Below, one piece after another: positions 17,489 through 26,722 of a DNA stretch of 64,000 bases; position 1 is the first letter of the stretch; each line of letters opens with the position of its first letter. The DNA comes from Novibacillus thermophilus (GTDB taxonomy: Bacteria; Bacillota; Bacilli; Thermoactinomycetales; Novibacillaceae): NCBI RefSeq assembly GCF_002005165.1, contig NZ_CP019699.1, positions 1,178,001 to 1,242,000 of the forward strand, read 5' to 3'. The notes beneath the pieces were generated by a model. The model was not told where the DNA came from. It ran no database searches and saw nothing but the letters and a program-made list of their open reading frames with translations. The translations under genes and the position numbers were made by a program.

Positions 17489-19279
17489 TTAAACATTGTG
17501 TTCCGCCGCTTCTGCCGCTCCTTGCTGCAGCAAGTACATTTTGTGATACAGCCCTTTTTTCGCCAGCAGTTCCCGGTGGGTGCCCCGTTCCACGATTTCT
17601 CCTTGGTGCAGCACTAAAATTTGATCGGCGTCTTGAATTGTGGAAAGGCGGTGGGCAATGGCAATCGTCGTACGGCCTTTGCGCATGTTGTGTAACGCCA
17701 GTTGAATCGCCTCTTCCGTTTCCGTGTCGACACTTGCCGTCGCCTCGTCGAGGACGAGAATTTTCGGATTTAAAGCCATCGTGCGGGCGAAAGAGATAAG
17801 TTGCCGCTGTCCGCTGGACAGCGTAGTCCCCCGTTCCCCGATCGGTTCGTCGTACTGTTGCGGCAGGCGTTGGATAAACGCATCTGCTTGAACGAATTGG
17901 GCGGCTTGTCGAATGTCCTCGTCACTAATGTCTGCGTGACTTAAGCGAATGTTGCTCTTCACATCTCCGACGAACAAAAACGAGTCTTGCAACACGAGCC
18001 CCATTTTACGTCGCAACTCCTCGTTGTCGAACGTCTCAAGCGGTGCGCCGTCAATGGTGATCTGCCCCCGGTCGAGGGGGTAGAAACGCATCAACAAATT
18101 GGCAACGGTACTTTTCCCGCTTCCGGTGTGGCCGACGAGGGCCACTGTTTCCCCGGGTCGGGCCGTAAATGTAATGTTTTTTAACACGTCGGTCTTCCCG
18201 TCGTAAGAGAAAGAGACATTGTGAAATTCGATGTGCCCCCTTTCGATACGCGGTGTCTCGTCTCCTTCTTTCTCGGGGGCGGTTCGCTTGTCGTCCAGCA
18301 GGCCGAAGACACGTTCGGACGACACGATCGCTTGTTGAAATTGATTCAGCCACACCATCATGTCATTGACCGGTTCAAAAAAGCGGCCCAAGTAGTTGAC
18401 AAAGGCGTACAACACCCCAATTTCCACTGTATGTGAGAGCGATTGAAACCCGAAGAACATCAGCACGACGACAACAGCCGCTGCGTAAAGGAACTCGACG
18501 GCCGGTCGGAGCAACAAACTGTTCAATTGAATGTTTTTCATTAAAGCGCGGTAATGGTGCTCGTTGATGTGGGCGAATTCGCGCCGCATCCGTTTTTCTT
18601 GCCGCATTGCCTGGATGACGTTCATTCCTGAAATCGATTCGTTCAGTTTCGTGTTGAGCTGGCTCAGTTTGAACCTGGCAACGCGGTAAACTTTGGCGCT
18701 GAAGTAGCGGTACACGAGCATGAGTCCGACGATGAGCGGCATGAACGTCAAGCACATCATGGCCAGGCGGACGTCGAGGACGAACATGCCGACCATGATG
18801 CCCACCAGGAATACGCCGTTTTTCACAAACGTTGACAACACGTGGACGAACAAATCTTTGATCGCTTCAGTGTCGTTTGTGATCCGGGAGACGAGACTCC
18901 CGCCAGGCGTTTGGTCGAAAAATGTGAGACCGAGGTCCTGCACTTTGTTAAACACATCGATGCGCAGCTGTTGAATAATTTTGAGCGCCACCTTTTGAAA
19001 GAGAAGGAGCTGGTAGTAGTTCAGCCCGACAGCGGCTACGTGCAGTGCGCCGTAAGTGACACACAAGATGGTGATCGGCCGCCAGTCAAAAATGCGCGGT
19101 GTCAAATAGTCGTCAATAAAGACTTTCGCCAGAATCGGCCCCACGACATCTGCCGCTGTGCCGCACATGAGCAGCAAAAAAGCGAAGGAGAGCGTCTTTT
19201 TGTAAGGTTTTGCATAACCGAGCAAGCGGCGAAAGGCCCGATGTGGCGAAAGGGATTCGGTTGTGTGCCATTCGTTCAA
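17489..19279 (-). CDS. bmrD: ABC multidrug exporter half, BmrD/YheH-like
   Basis: 596 residues from a TTG at 19279 that overlaps the stop of the preceding gene (TTGA), with AAAGGAGG upstream. The N-terminal membrane domain has six helices (about 25-320). The nucleotide-binding domain has Walker A VGHTGSGKST, signature LSSGQRQL (where LSGGQ is usual) and Walker B ILVLDEATASVDTETE. In B. subtilis, BmrC and BmrD form a heterodimer exporting drugs. Heterodimers of this type have one degenerate and one working ATP site. Here Glu follows the Walker B Asp (LDEA), so this half supplies the catalytic glutamate. Confidence 0.88.
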   Translation of the reverse strand: MNEWHTTESLSPHRAFRRLLGYAKPYKKTLSFAFLLLMCGTAADVVGPILAKVFIDDYLTPRIFDWRPITILCVTYGALHVAAVGLNYYQLLLFQKVALKIIQQLRIDVFNKVQDLGLTFFDQTPGGSLVSRITNDTEAIKDLFVHVLSTFVKNGVFLVGIMVGMFVLDVRLAMMCLTFMPLIVGLMLVYRYFSAKVYRVARFKLSQLNTKLNESISGMNVIQAMRQEKRMRREFAHINEHHYRALMKNIQLNSLLLRPAVEFLYAAAVVVVLMFFGFQSLSHTVEIGVLYAFVNYLGRFFEPVNDMMVWLNQFQQAIVSSERVFGLLDDKRTAPEKEGDETPRIERGHIEFHNVSFSYDGKTDVLKNITFTARPGETVALVGHTGSGKSTVANLLMRFYPLDRGQITIDGAPLETFDNEELRRKMGLVLQDSFLFVGDVKSNIRLSHADISDEDIRQAAQFVQADAFIQRLPQQYDEPIGERGTTLSSGQRQLISFARTMALNPKILVLDEATASVDTETEEAIQLALHNMRKGRTTIAIAHRLSTIQDADQILVLHQGEIVERGTHRELLAKKGLYHKMYLLQQGAAEAAEHNV

Positions 19280-21030
19280 GACGTCATGCCTCCTTTGGCG
19301 ACGAGTGCTTCCAACTGTTGGCTGCGGTAGACGGAAGCATACCATCCTTCGTTGTTCATCAAGTGATCATGTGTGCCGCGTTCGACGATGCGCCCTTGAT
19401 CCAGCACGAGAATGAGGTTCGCGTGTTGAACGGCGCTCAAGCGGTGCGCGGCAATGATGGTCGTTTTGTTTTGCCGGGTCTGTTTGAGAGAGCGGAGAAT
19501 CGCCTCCTCGGTTTTGGCGTCAACCGCTGACAGCGAATCGTCGAGAATGAGGATGTCCGGATCGGCGAGCAGTGCCCGGGCAATGGAAATACGCTGTTTT
19601 TGTCCCCCTGACAGCGTGACGCCCCGTTCGCCGACGATGGTGTCGTATCCGTCCTGAAAGCCGAGAATGTCCTCGTGAATGTGGGCGAGACGCGCCACGC
19701 GTTCAATTTCCCCTTGTGATGCATCGGGGTTGGCGAACGCAATATTTTCCGCAATTGTGGCCGAGAAGAGGAAGTGGTCCTGTGGCACGTAGCCGATCGA
19801 ACGGCGCAAGGCGTCAAGCGTGTAATTGTAAATCGACCGTCCGCCAATGGCGATATCCCCGTTTTCACAGTCGAACTCTCTCAGCAACAGTTTCAGAACG
19901 GTCGTTTTGCCGCTCCCGGTTTTGCCGACGAGCCCGACGGTTTCGCCAGGTTGGAGCGAGAAGTGAACATTTTGTAACGCAGGTGTCTCCTGCCCGGGGT
20001 AAGCAAAAGTTTGAATGTGGAACGCGATCTCCCCTTGCGGCCTTTCGTCGACGGCTCCTTCCCGGTTGACGATGTCCGGTTTGATCTTCAGCAGCCGGCT
20101 AATGCGGTCGTACGATGCGCGGCCCCGTTCCACAATGTTGAACAGAAAACCGAGGGCCAGCATCGGCCAGATCAGAAGACCTAAGTAAATGGTGAAACTC
20201 GTCAATTCCCCAAGGGTCATGGTATTGCGTACGACGAACACGGCTCCGAAGAAAATGGCGAGAAAGTAGGAGATGCCGACGATGAAGGAAATCGTCGGAT
20301 CGAACAAGGCGTCGATTCGAGCGACGGCCATGTTCTTGTCCACAACGTCAGCCGACTGCTTGCGGAATTTTGCTTTTTCCGCTTCTTCTATGCCGAATGC
20401 CTTGACCACCCGCATTCCAGCGACGTTTTCCTGCACTTTGTCGTTCAATTCGGAGAACGCTGCTTGGGCTTTGTGAAACCGTTCGTGCAACAGGGTGCCG
20501 TACCGGCTCGTCGCCCAGGCCATGAGCGGCATCGGCATTAACGTAATCAAAGTCAGTTCCCAGCTGAAAAAGAACATGACGATTACCACGAGGCTGCCCA
20601 TGACAACGGAGTCGACCAAAGTGAGCACACCTTCCCCTGCTGTCCCTTCGACAGCCTGTACGTCGTTTGTCGCATGAGCCATTAAATCTCCGGTGCGCCT
20701 TTTTTGGAAAAAACCAGGGGACATGTTCGTAAAGTGTTCGTACAGCTGGTTTCTCAACTGCCGCCCGAGTTTGATTGCAGACCCGAACAGCATGGACCGC
20801 CAAATAAAGTTGGAACCGTAATGAATGACACCGGACGCGAGTATCAGTCCGACCCAAACAAGCAGGGTATTGACAGTGAGTGATTTTTGTTCTATGTGAT
20901 CGACGATGACACCGACGACGTACGGCGGCACCAACGAGAACGAACTCGCTACGATTAAAAAGATAATGCCGATGATGTAACTCTTTTTCTCTTGTACAAA
21001 AAACCACCACAAGTCGCGAAAAACACGCAT
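19276..21030 (-). CDS. bmrC: ABC multidrug exporter half, BmrC/YheI-like
   Basis: 584 residues from the ATG at 21030, which has GGTGGAGG before it; B. subtilis BmrC has nearly the same length. An in-frame upstream start at 21093 would fall inside the terminator hairpin and is unlikely. Membrane domain about 1-310, with FFQKRRTGDLMAHATNDVQAV. ATPase domain with Walker A VGKTGSGKTT, signature LSGGQKQR, and Walker B ILILDDSLSAVDAKT, where Asp replaces the catalytic Glu. This is the hallmark of the degenerate half in BmrCD-type heterodimers. Transcription reaches it through a leader ORF and terminator hairpin upstream. Confidence 0.88.
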   Translation of the reverse strand: MRVFRDLWWFFVQEKKSYIIGIIFLIVASSFSLVPPYVVGVIVDHIEQKSLTVNTLLVWVGLILASGVIHYGSNFIWRSMLFGSAIKLGRQLRNQLYEHFTNMSPGFFQKRRTGDLMAHATNDVQAVEGTAGEGVLTLVDSVVMGSLVVIVMFFFSWELTLITLMPMPLMAWATSRYGTLLHERFHKAQAAFSELNDKVQENVAGMRVVKAFGIEEAEKAKFRKQSADVVDKNMAVARIDALFDPTISFIVGISYFLAIFFGAVFVVRNTMTLGELTSFTIYLGLLIWPMLALGFLFNIVERGRASYDRISRLLKIKPDIVNREGAVDERPQGEIAFHIQTFAYPGQETPALQNVHFSLQPGETVGLVGKTGSGKTTVLKLLLREFDCENGDIAIGGRSIYNYTLDALRRSIGYVPQDHFLFSATIAENIAFANPDASQGEIERVARLAHIHEDILGFQDGYDTIVGERGVTLSGGQKQRISIARALLADPDILILDDSLSAVDAKTEEAILRSLKQTRQNKTTIIAAHRLSAVQHANLILVLDQGRIVERGTHDHLMNNEGWYASVYRSQQLEALVAKGGMTS

Positions 21031-21073
21031 TTTCTTTTCCTCCACCGACTGTATTCGCATATTTGACATAAAA

Positions 21074-21103
21074 ACACCATGGGTGGAACACAACCCATGG
21101 TGT
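21074..21103 (-). terminator. Attenuator-type terminator before bmrC
   Basis: Perfect 11-base arms ACACCATGGGT (21074-21084) and ACCCATGGTGT (21093-21103) with an 8-base loop. On the minus strand the hairpin is followed by TTTTATG. It lies between the leader ORF and bmrC, so it would stop transcription before the transporter genes unless overridden. Confidence 0.75.
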
Positions 21104-21135
21104 GATCGTTTCGATGTACATTGACCGGTTAAGTA

Positions 21136-21228
21136 CTAAAGTGTCAAACCGTCCAAACAAGAGGTTGTGTCATGAACTGTGTATGACATTGTGGACTGTG
21201 AGGAAAACAAACCGCTATTTGTACGCAT
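21136..21228 (-). CDS. Leader peptide of the bmrCD operon (BmrB-like position)
   Basis: 30 codons, starting MRTNSGLFSSQSTM and ending SCLDGLTL, with a very strong ribosome binding site (AAAAGGAGGTGTG) and a TAG at 21136-21138. It sits about 30 bases before a terminator hairpin that precedes bmrC. B. subtilis bmrCD is known to be controlled by a translated leader, bmrB: antibiotics that stall ribosomes on the leader prevent the terminator from forming. The peptide sequence here is not one I recognise. Function is inferred from its position and strong translation signal. Confidence 0.7.
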   Translation of the reverse strand: MRTNSGLFSSQSTMSYTVHDTTSCLDGLTL

Positions 21229-21271
21229 GACACACACCTCCTTTTATTATGGGAATTTTCCTACATGGGCT

Positions 21272-21300
21272 ATTATATAAAGGTTTCGATAAGAAGTAAA
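21272..21300 (-). promoter_or_regulatory. Promoter of the bmr leader
   Basis: On the minus strand, TTTACT (21300-21295) and TATAAT (21277-21272) are separated by 17 bases. The start site would lie near 21265, giving an untranslated and leader region of about 235 bases before bmrC. Confidence 0.6.
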
Positions 21301-21416
21301 GCTTTATGCTTCGCTATTTTTATGACAAGTGAAAAATTTAACCCGCGCACGGTTTGACGTTACACACCTCGAATTGTGATAAACTGGACGAAAAGAAGAG
21401 GACAGGGAGTGGTGGC

Positions 21417-22088
21417 ATGAAAAAAGCGCTGCTTTCGTGGAGCGGGGGGAAGGACTGTTTACTCGCCTTGGAACGCATACGTCAGCAAGGGACATATGAC
21501 GTGGTCAGCCTTTTGACGACGGTGACAGAGGATGTCGACCGGATCAGTATGCACGGTGTGCGGCAGTCACTCCTCGAAGCGCAAGCCCAATCGTTGCAGC
21601 TTCCGGTGACAACGGTTCGAATTCCGCCAGCGGCGAACAACGACACATATGAACAGCGAATGCGTGAAACGTTGGAGCATTTTTGCGATGACGGGGTGGA
21701 TACCGTGATTTTTGGCGACGTTTTCCTGACCGATGTGCGGGAGTACCGGGAACGACAGCTGGCTCAAATGGGAATGAGGGCGCACTTTCCCCTTTGGGGA
21801 GAGGCGACAGACCGATTGGTACAATCGTTTTTGGCGGAAGGTTACAAGGCGACGACAGTGTGTGTCGATGCGGAAGCGCTGCCGAAACGGTTCGTCGGTC
21901 GGGATCTGACCCCATCCTTTTTTAAGGAGCTCCCGGACACGTGTGACCTTTGCGGGGAAAACGGGGAATATCACACATTCGTGTACGACGGACCGGCATT
22001 TCGATCGCCGATACCGATTGTAAAGGGGGATATCGTCCTGCGCGAGAAACGGTTTTACTATTGTGATTTACTGTTAGATCGACAGTGA
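21417..22088 (+). CDS. Dph6-like ATP-binding protein (diphthine-ammonia ligase family)
   Basis: 223 residues from the ATG at 21417, with GGGAGTGG upstream. The PP-loop SWSGGKDCLLAL at the start binds ATP in the adenine nucleotide alpha-hydrolase fold. GDVFLTDVREYRERQL and GENGEYHTFVYDGP are typical of the Dph6/MJ0570 family. In eukaryotes and archaea Dph6 amidates diphthine on elongation factor 2. Bacteria lack diphthamide, so the bacterial role is unknown. It runs into the LD-carboxypeptidase gene on the same strand. Confidence 0.8.
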   Translation: MKKALLSWSGGKDCLLALERIRQQGTYDVVSLLTTVTEDVDRISMHGVRQSLLEAQAQSLQLPVTTVRIPPAANNDTYEQRMRETLEHFCDDGVDTVIFGDVFLTDVREYRERQLAQMGMRAHFPLWGEATDRLVQSFLAEGYKATTVCVDAEALPKRFVGRDLTPSFFKELPDTCDLCGENGEYHTFVYDGPAFRSPIPIVKGDIVLREKRFYYCDLLLDRQ

Positions 22089-22158
22089 GAGGCACATGTT
22101 CCCCGTTCTTCTCCATATACATGTGAGAAAGAGGAGTTTATTCGGGGGAGGAAACGTG

Positions 22159-23082
22159 ATGGCAGTACGGCCGCCTATTCTGAAACCGGGGGATACGATC
22201 GGGATCGTGACGTTAGGCAGTCCGCCGGATGCCAACGTCATTGACGCCCGCATCGCCACATTGCGAAATTTAGGGTTTAATGTCGTATTGGGGCAGTATG
22301 TGTACGCCCGGAACGGATTTCTCGCCGGGACGGATGAAGAGCGAGCATTTGACTTAATGAACATGTTCCAAAATGAACAAATAGACATGATATTGCCTTC
22401 CAGGGGCGGAGTGGGAGTGGCCGGCATTTTGCCGCATCTCGACTACGGGATCATCCGGGAAAACCCCAAAATTATCTCCGGGTACAGCGACATCACCGTA
22501 TTGTTAAATGCTTTGTACGAGTATGCCGATCTCATTACGTTCCACAGTTTGATGTTGATTGATTTCAACTTGGCGACTCCTGCGTACAACTACGATCAGT
22601 TTTTTGCCGCCACGTCGACATTGACAGCGCCCCGGCCGATTATGAATCCGCCGGGAATTCCGACCGTGAGCCGAGTGCCGGGGAATGTGACAGGGCCCAT
22701 TGTCGGAGGCAATCTCACGTCTTTCGTCGATACGTTGGGAACCCCCTTTGAGATTGATACGCGAGGGCGCATCCTGTTCCTGGAAGAAATCCGCGAACCG
22801 GTGAATACAGTTTACCGGTATATGAACCATCTGAAATTGGCTGGAAAATTCGAGGACTGCATCGGCATCGTGATGGGAGAGTGCACGGGGTGTCAGGTGG
22901 CGTACGGCATGTCGTATGAAGATCTCATCAACGAATTCGTCGTTCCCCTCGGCAAACCGCTGATGACGAATCTCGCCACGGGACACGGATCATATAAGGC
23001 AGCGATTCCGATTGGAGCAAATGTCAATCTGGATACCGTCAACAACACGTTAACCGTGTTGGAGCCGGCTGTCAGCCGTTGA
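22159..23082 (+). CDS. LD-carboxypeptidase family protein (peptidase S66, MccF-like)
   Basis: 307 residues from the ATG at 22159 (a GTG lies one codon earlier), behind GGGGGAGG. Family marks are LKPGDTIGIVTLGSPPD at the start, LPSRGGVGVAGILPHLDY near the nucleophile region and IISGYSDITVLLNALYE. S66 peptidases cut the L,D bond that releases terminal D-Ala from peptidoglycan tetrapeptides, or inactivate microcin C-like antibiotics. No signal peptide is visible, so it works in the cytoplasm. It may recycle wall peptides or detoxify, and the sequence does not decide. Confidence 0.85.
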   Translation: MAVRPPILKPGDTIGIVTLGSPPDANVIDARIATLRNLGFNVVLGQYVYARNGFLAGTDEERAFDLMNMFQNEQIDMILPSRGGVGVAGILPHLDYGIIRENPKIISGYSDITVLLNALYEYADLITFHSLMLIDFNLATPAYNYDQFFAATSTLTAPRPIMNPPGIPTVSRVPGNVTGPIVGGNLTSFVDTLGTPFEIDTRGRILFLEEIREPVNTVYRYMNHLKLAGKFEDCIGIVMGECTGCQVAYGMSYEDLINEFVVPLGKPLMTNLATGHGSYKAAIPIGANVNLDTVNNTLTVLEPAVSR

Positions 23083-23318
23083 TAAGGGGTTAAGGCGGTT
23101 AACCACCCTTCATGCACTACACCCCGACTTCAGCCGGCCTTTGTCCAACTGTTGCAGGGACGCGTTCAGCCCGTCCGCTTCGATAAACAAACCATCCATT
23201 GCTTTGGGCGTAGGGCCTCACATTCTAAGCAGAGTGGAAAAGTAGAGCACTTCGTTTGCATGCCTGAAACAAATATCGCTACAACCTGACTGGTAACCTG
23301 GGTTGCCGCATTAAAAAC
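23083..23318. other. Intergenic stretch between convergent genes
   Basis: No gene seen. An imperfect hairpin, AAGGGGTTAA with TTAACCACCCTT (about 23084-23110), follows the LD-carboxypeptidase gene and may be a weak terminator. There is a sharp drop in GC content just past 23300, where the melibiose locus begins. Confidence 0.4.
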
Positions 23319-24620
23319 TTAATTATATTTTGGTAACCAGTCACCATGTGCTTCAATCAAATCGTCACACAGAGAAACAATATCATCGATCGATAATTCG
23401 GCTGATGTATGTGGATCTAACATAGCGGCTTGATAGATGTATTCTTTCTTTCTTGTCATTGCAGCTTCGATCGTGAGCAATTGAGGATTAATGTGGGTTC
23501 GGTTTAAAGCTGCTAATTGCTCAGGCAAATCCCCGACATATGTAGGTGCAACACCACTGGCATCCACCAGACAAGGAACTTCGACACATGCTTTCCTTGG
23601 GAGATTACTAATTAATCCACCAGTGTTTAACACGTTACCTCCGAACTTAAACGTTTTATTCGTTTCCATTGCTTCGATGATATAGGAGCCATACTCATGA
23701 GTACGTTCATGAGTTAAATCTCTGTTATGAACTAAGTGTTCACGCATTTTTTTCCAGTCTTTAATTTGCTTTTCGCAGCGCCTTGGATATTCATCTAACG
23801 GAATGTTGAACTTATCAATTAATTCAGGGTATTGTCTTTTGATAAAGTAAGGGTAGTATTCTGCATTGTGTTCGGAAGATTCAGTTACGTAATACCCAAA
23901 TCGCAGCATCAATTCAAAACGAACCATATCGTCATGCTTGGTTTGTTGTTTTATCAGGGCTCTTTTTTTTATTTCTGGATACAAGTCTTCTCCATTACGT
24001 TTAATTTCTAGCAACCAGGCCATGTGATTAATCCCGGCGATTTTCCATTGAATGTTATCCGTCGGCATATCTAATGATCTCAATAATTGATCTGCACACA
24101 CTTGAACACTGTGACATAATCCGACTGTTTGTATTCCTCCATATTTTATCATGGTTCCAGTGAGTACAGCCATTGGATTAGTATAGTTTAAGAACCAGGC
24201 ATCAGGACACACTTCCTGCATGTCCCTGGCAAAATCCAACATGACAGGAATCGTTCTCAAACTACGGAAAACGCCTCCAATTCCAATCGTGTCGGCTATC
24301 GTTTGACGTAAGCCGTATTTCTTTGGAATTTCGAAATCTGTTATTGTACAAGGATGATACCCTCCTACTTGAATGGCGTTAATGACGTATTTTGCGTTTC
24401 GTAAAGCTTCTTTCCGATTTGTGTAGGGAACAATCTTTACTGTTGAATTCAGGCGCTCTTTTAAATGGTTTAACATCATGTCAGAATCCCGTAACCTTTT
24501 TTGGTCAATATCGTATAGGGCGAACTCGAATCCTTGTAAAGCAGGAACTGTCATACAATCTCCAAGTAAATTTTTTGCAAAAACTGTACTGCCTGCACCG
24601 AGAAAAGTAATTTTCGACAT
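23319..24620 (-). CDS. melA: Alpha-galactosidase, glycoside hydrolase family 4 (MelA)
   Basis: 433 residues, almost the length of B. subtilis MelA. The N-terminal Rossmann motif FLGAGSTVFAKN binds NAD. The metal and catalytic segments FLNYTNPMAV, VGLCHSVQ and GINHMAW are intact. GH4 enzymes hydrolyse by an NAD- and Mn-dependent redox mechanism, here releasing galactose from melibiose or raffinose in the cytoplasm. AGGAGGTC precedes the ATG. It is divergent from the regulator and transport genes of the same locus. The codons are AT-rich compared with genes outside 23.3-30.6 kb. Confidence 0.92.
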   Translation of the reverse strand: MSKITFLGAGSTVFAKNLLGDCMTVPALQGFEFALYDIDQKRLRDSDMMLNHLKERLNSTVKIVPYTNRKEALRNAKYVINAIQVGGYHPCTITDFEIPKKYGLRQTIADTIGIGGVFRSLRTIPVMLDFARDMQEVCPDAWFLNYTNPMAVLTGTMIKYGGIQTVGLCHSVQVCADQLLRSLDMPTDNIQWKIAGINHMAWLLEIKRNGEDLYPEIKKRALIKQQTKHDDMVRFELMLRFGYYVTESSEHNAEYYPYFIKRQYPELIDKFNIPLDEYPRRCEKQIKDWKKMREHLVHNRDLTHERTHEYGSYIIEAMETNKTFKFGGNVLNTGGLISNLPRKACVEVPCLVDASGVAPTYVGDLPEQLAALNRTHINPQLLTIEAAMTRKKEYIYQAAMLDPHTSAELSIDDIVSLCDDLIEAHGDWLPKYN

Positions 24621-24662
24621 TTTTGTTTGACCTCCTGATCACGTAGAAATACGGAATTGGGT

Positions 24663-24857
24663 TATTTACTAAATTTAACTAAAAACACTCAAGAGTATTT
24701 ATCTAAATACTCTTTTTTCTAATAAAATATGATAGCATATGTTTTTTATTCAGAAAATATTGATTAATAAATTTCTATTTGATAATATTTAAAATAAAAA
24801 TTTATATAACATGTAAAAATACATTGGGATCGATTTTATATAATTTTTTAGTAAATA
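24663..24857. promoter_or_regulatory. Divergent control region with repeated TATTTACTAAA elements
   Basis: The very AT-rich region between melA and msmR holds TATTTACTAAA at 24663-24673 and its exact inverse TTTAGTAAATA at 24847-24857, one near each gene start. Repressor binding to both could control both transcripts, perhaps by looping. Assignment to the LacI-type regulator is inference; classical LacI sites have a central CG that is absent here. Confidence 0.4.
24691..24718 (+). terminator. Hairpin with T tract inside the mel control region
   Basis: AAGAGTATTT (24691-24700) pairs perfectly with AAATACTCTT (24705-24714) and runs into TTTTTT on the plus strand. It has terminator form but lies upstream of msmR between divergent genes. 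It could also be an operator palindrome. Confidence 0.45.
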
Positions 24858-24896
24858 TTTATTAAGTTAAAGCTCTTTAAAAAGAGGTTGAGTAAT

Positions 24897-25961
24897 ATGG
24901 CCACCATAAAAGACATTGCTGAGCGTGCAAAAGTGTCTGCCTCTACGGTCTCCCGTGTACTTAATAATGATGTGACCTTATCGGTATCCGAAGACACACG
25001 GCAAAGGATCGTAAGATGTGCCGAAGAAATGCAGTATAAGACAGTAAGGGAGCGAAAACGAGAAAAAGAAAAGTTATCTATTCATAACAAAAGAATAGGT
25101 ATTGTCTTGAATAAATCAGTAGAAGAAGAACAGAGTGATCCCTACTTCTTGGACATTCGACAAGGTATTGAAGATGAGTGTCGTAATAGAGGTCTCTTTT
25201 CAACTGAGTTATTTAGGCCGAACTGCTTCAGCTTCGGATATCCATTTGATGAATTGGACGGTTTGATCGTTGTGGGGAGATTAAATGTGAAAACGGTACA
25301 AGTGTACAACGAGTTAAAAGAATACAGTAAAAAGCGCGCAAACGTTGTGTACATCGATTACTCTCCGTGTGATCAAATGTTTGATTCCGTGGCGGTAGAT
25401 TTTGAAAAGGCTACAAATATGGCGTTAGATCATTTACTAAGCCTTGGCTATAAAAGTATTGGTTTTATAGGGGCTTGTCAGGTAGAAAAGTTTGGTCAAA
25501 AGAAGCAGATTATGGATGATTTGAGAAAAATTTTTTTTGAAAAAAGGATGAAGCAGGAAGGGTTGTATCGTCCTCAGGATACTTATATTGGAAATTTTAC
25601 GATGAGCGATGGTTATGAGCTCATGAAAAAAGCGATAAAAAGAAAAAATCTTCCTGAGGCTTTTTTCATAGCAAGTGATCCAATGGCGGTAGGCGCGTTA
25701 AAGGCGTTACAAGAAAATAAAATTGATGTCCCCACACAAGTTGCCATTGTAAGTTTTAACGACATTGAAATGGCTCGTTTTGCCAGCACATCATTAACCA
25801 CTATAAAAGTGCATACACAAGAGATGGGGAAGTTAGCGGTAAAACTTTTGTTAGATCGCTTGAATGGAAGGGCAATTCCAATAAAGGTAACAGTACCGAC
25901 AGAACTCGTGGTTCGTGAAAGTTGTGGGAGCCAACTGAAAAGAAAAGCGACGTACAGCTAA
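24897..25961 (+). CDS. msmR: LacI-family repressor of the melibiose locus (MsmR/MelR-like)
   Basis: 354 residues from the ATG at 24897, preceded by AAGAGG; a TTG three codons upstream is possible. The N-terminal helix-turn-helix is ATIKDIAERAKVSASTVSRV, followed by the hinge and a sugar-binding periplasmic-type domain (about 65-345) with SLGYKSIGFIGA and VAIVSFNDIEMARF. It should repress melA and the transport genes until an alpha-galactoside binds. Gene order msmR-melE-melD-melC-melA matches B. subtilis, with melA inverted here. Confidence 0.85.
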   Translation: MATIKDIAERAKVSASTVSRVLNNDVTLSVSEDTRQRIVRCAEEMQYKTVRERKREKEKLSIHNKRIGIVLNKSVEEEQSDPYFLDIRQGIEDECRNRGLFSTELFRPNCFSFGYPFDELDGLIVVGRLNVKTVQVYNELKEYSKKRANVVYIDYSPCDQMFDSVAVDFEKATNMALDHLLSLGYKSIGFIGACQVEKFGQKKQIMDDLRKIFFEKRMKQEGLYRPQDTYIGNFTMSDGYELMKKAIKRKNLPEAFFIASDPMAVGALKALQENKIDVPTQVAIVSFNDIEMARFASTSLTTIKVHTQEMGKLAVKLLLDRLNGRAIPIKVTVPTELVVRESCGSQLKRKATYS

Positions 25962-26042
25962 TACGTCCATACGAGGTGGTGGTAGATGCTGTGACGATTG
26001 TATATCTTCTTCCTTTATCCTAATAGAAACGGAGGTATCGTA

Positions 26043-26722
26043 ATGAAGAACTTTTTAAAGTTTTTTGTTTTAGTGTCCCTTCTAATCTTATTCTCAACTG
26101 GTTGTGGCAATGCGAGTGGCGATTCTACCAATGATCCATCTTCTGGAAAAGATCAAGTCACCTTAACGTTTTTTTCCACTATTACGATGGAGCCTCAAAA
26201 AGAAGTGATGGCTAGTGTAGTTGATCAATTTGAAGAAGAAAATCCTGAGATAGTTATTGATGACAACTATCCAGGAGGTGAGTACGAAAGTATGCTCCGT
26301 GTGAAGATGGCTGCTAATGACATGCCAGATTTATTCGACACACATGGATGGGCAAAAAAACGTTACGGTGAGTATGTAGTTGATCTAAGTAATATGGAGT
26401 GGGTTGACAGACTGGACCCTGCTTTAGACCAAATCTTTAAGGATAAAGACGGTAAAGTTTATGCATACCCTTTAAATCAAGCAAAAGATGGGTTGATTTA
26501 CAATAAAACGCTTTTAAATAATTATGGAATTGATCCTCCCGGCACATTCGAGGAATTTATGGCCGCATTGGAAGAGATTAAAGAAAAAAGCGATGGAGAA
26601 GTGATCCCTTTTTGGTTTGCAGGGTCGGATAAAGGTGCGTTAGCTCAATACTTTGATCAATTTGCAACCCCCCTATTAATTACACATCAAGATCATAACT
26701 ATGAAGAAGAGCTGTTGAATGG
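26043..26722 (+). pseudogene. melE: melE 5' part: sugar-binding lipoprotein, split by IS256
   Basis: The ATG at 26043 follows GGAGG. A lipoprotein signal is clear, with hydrophobic residues 5-17 and lipobox FSTGC. The family 1 solute-binding domain then runs to ...YEEELLNG, where the insertion sequence begins. In-frame reading continues into the element and stops at 26765, giving a 241-residue truncated protein. The intact protein would bind melibiose or raffinose outside the membrane for the MelDC permease. The second half is at 28124-28718. Removing the element and one copy of the target repeat restores a 424-residue ORF in frame, so the insertion looks recent. Confidence 0.88.

Noticed and set aside
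17369-17617. Plus-strand ORF of 82 codons after the sigma-54 activator
   Set aside because: It overlaps the end of bmrD on the other strand, has no ribosome binding site and no protein-like features; an antisense shadow.
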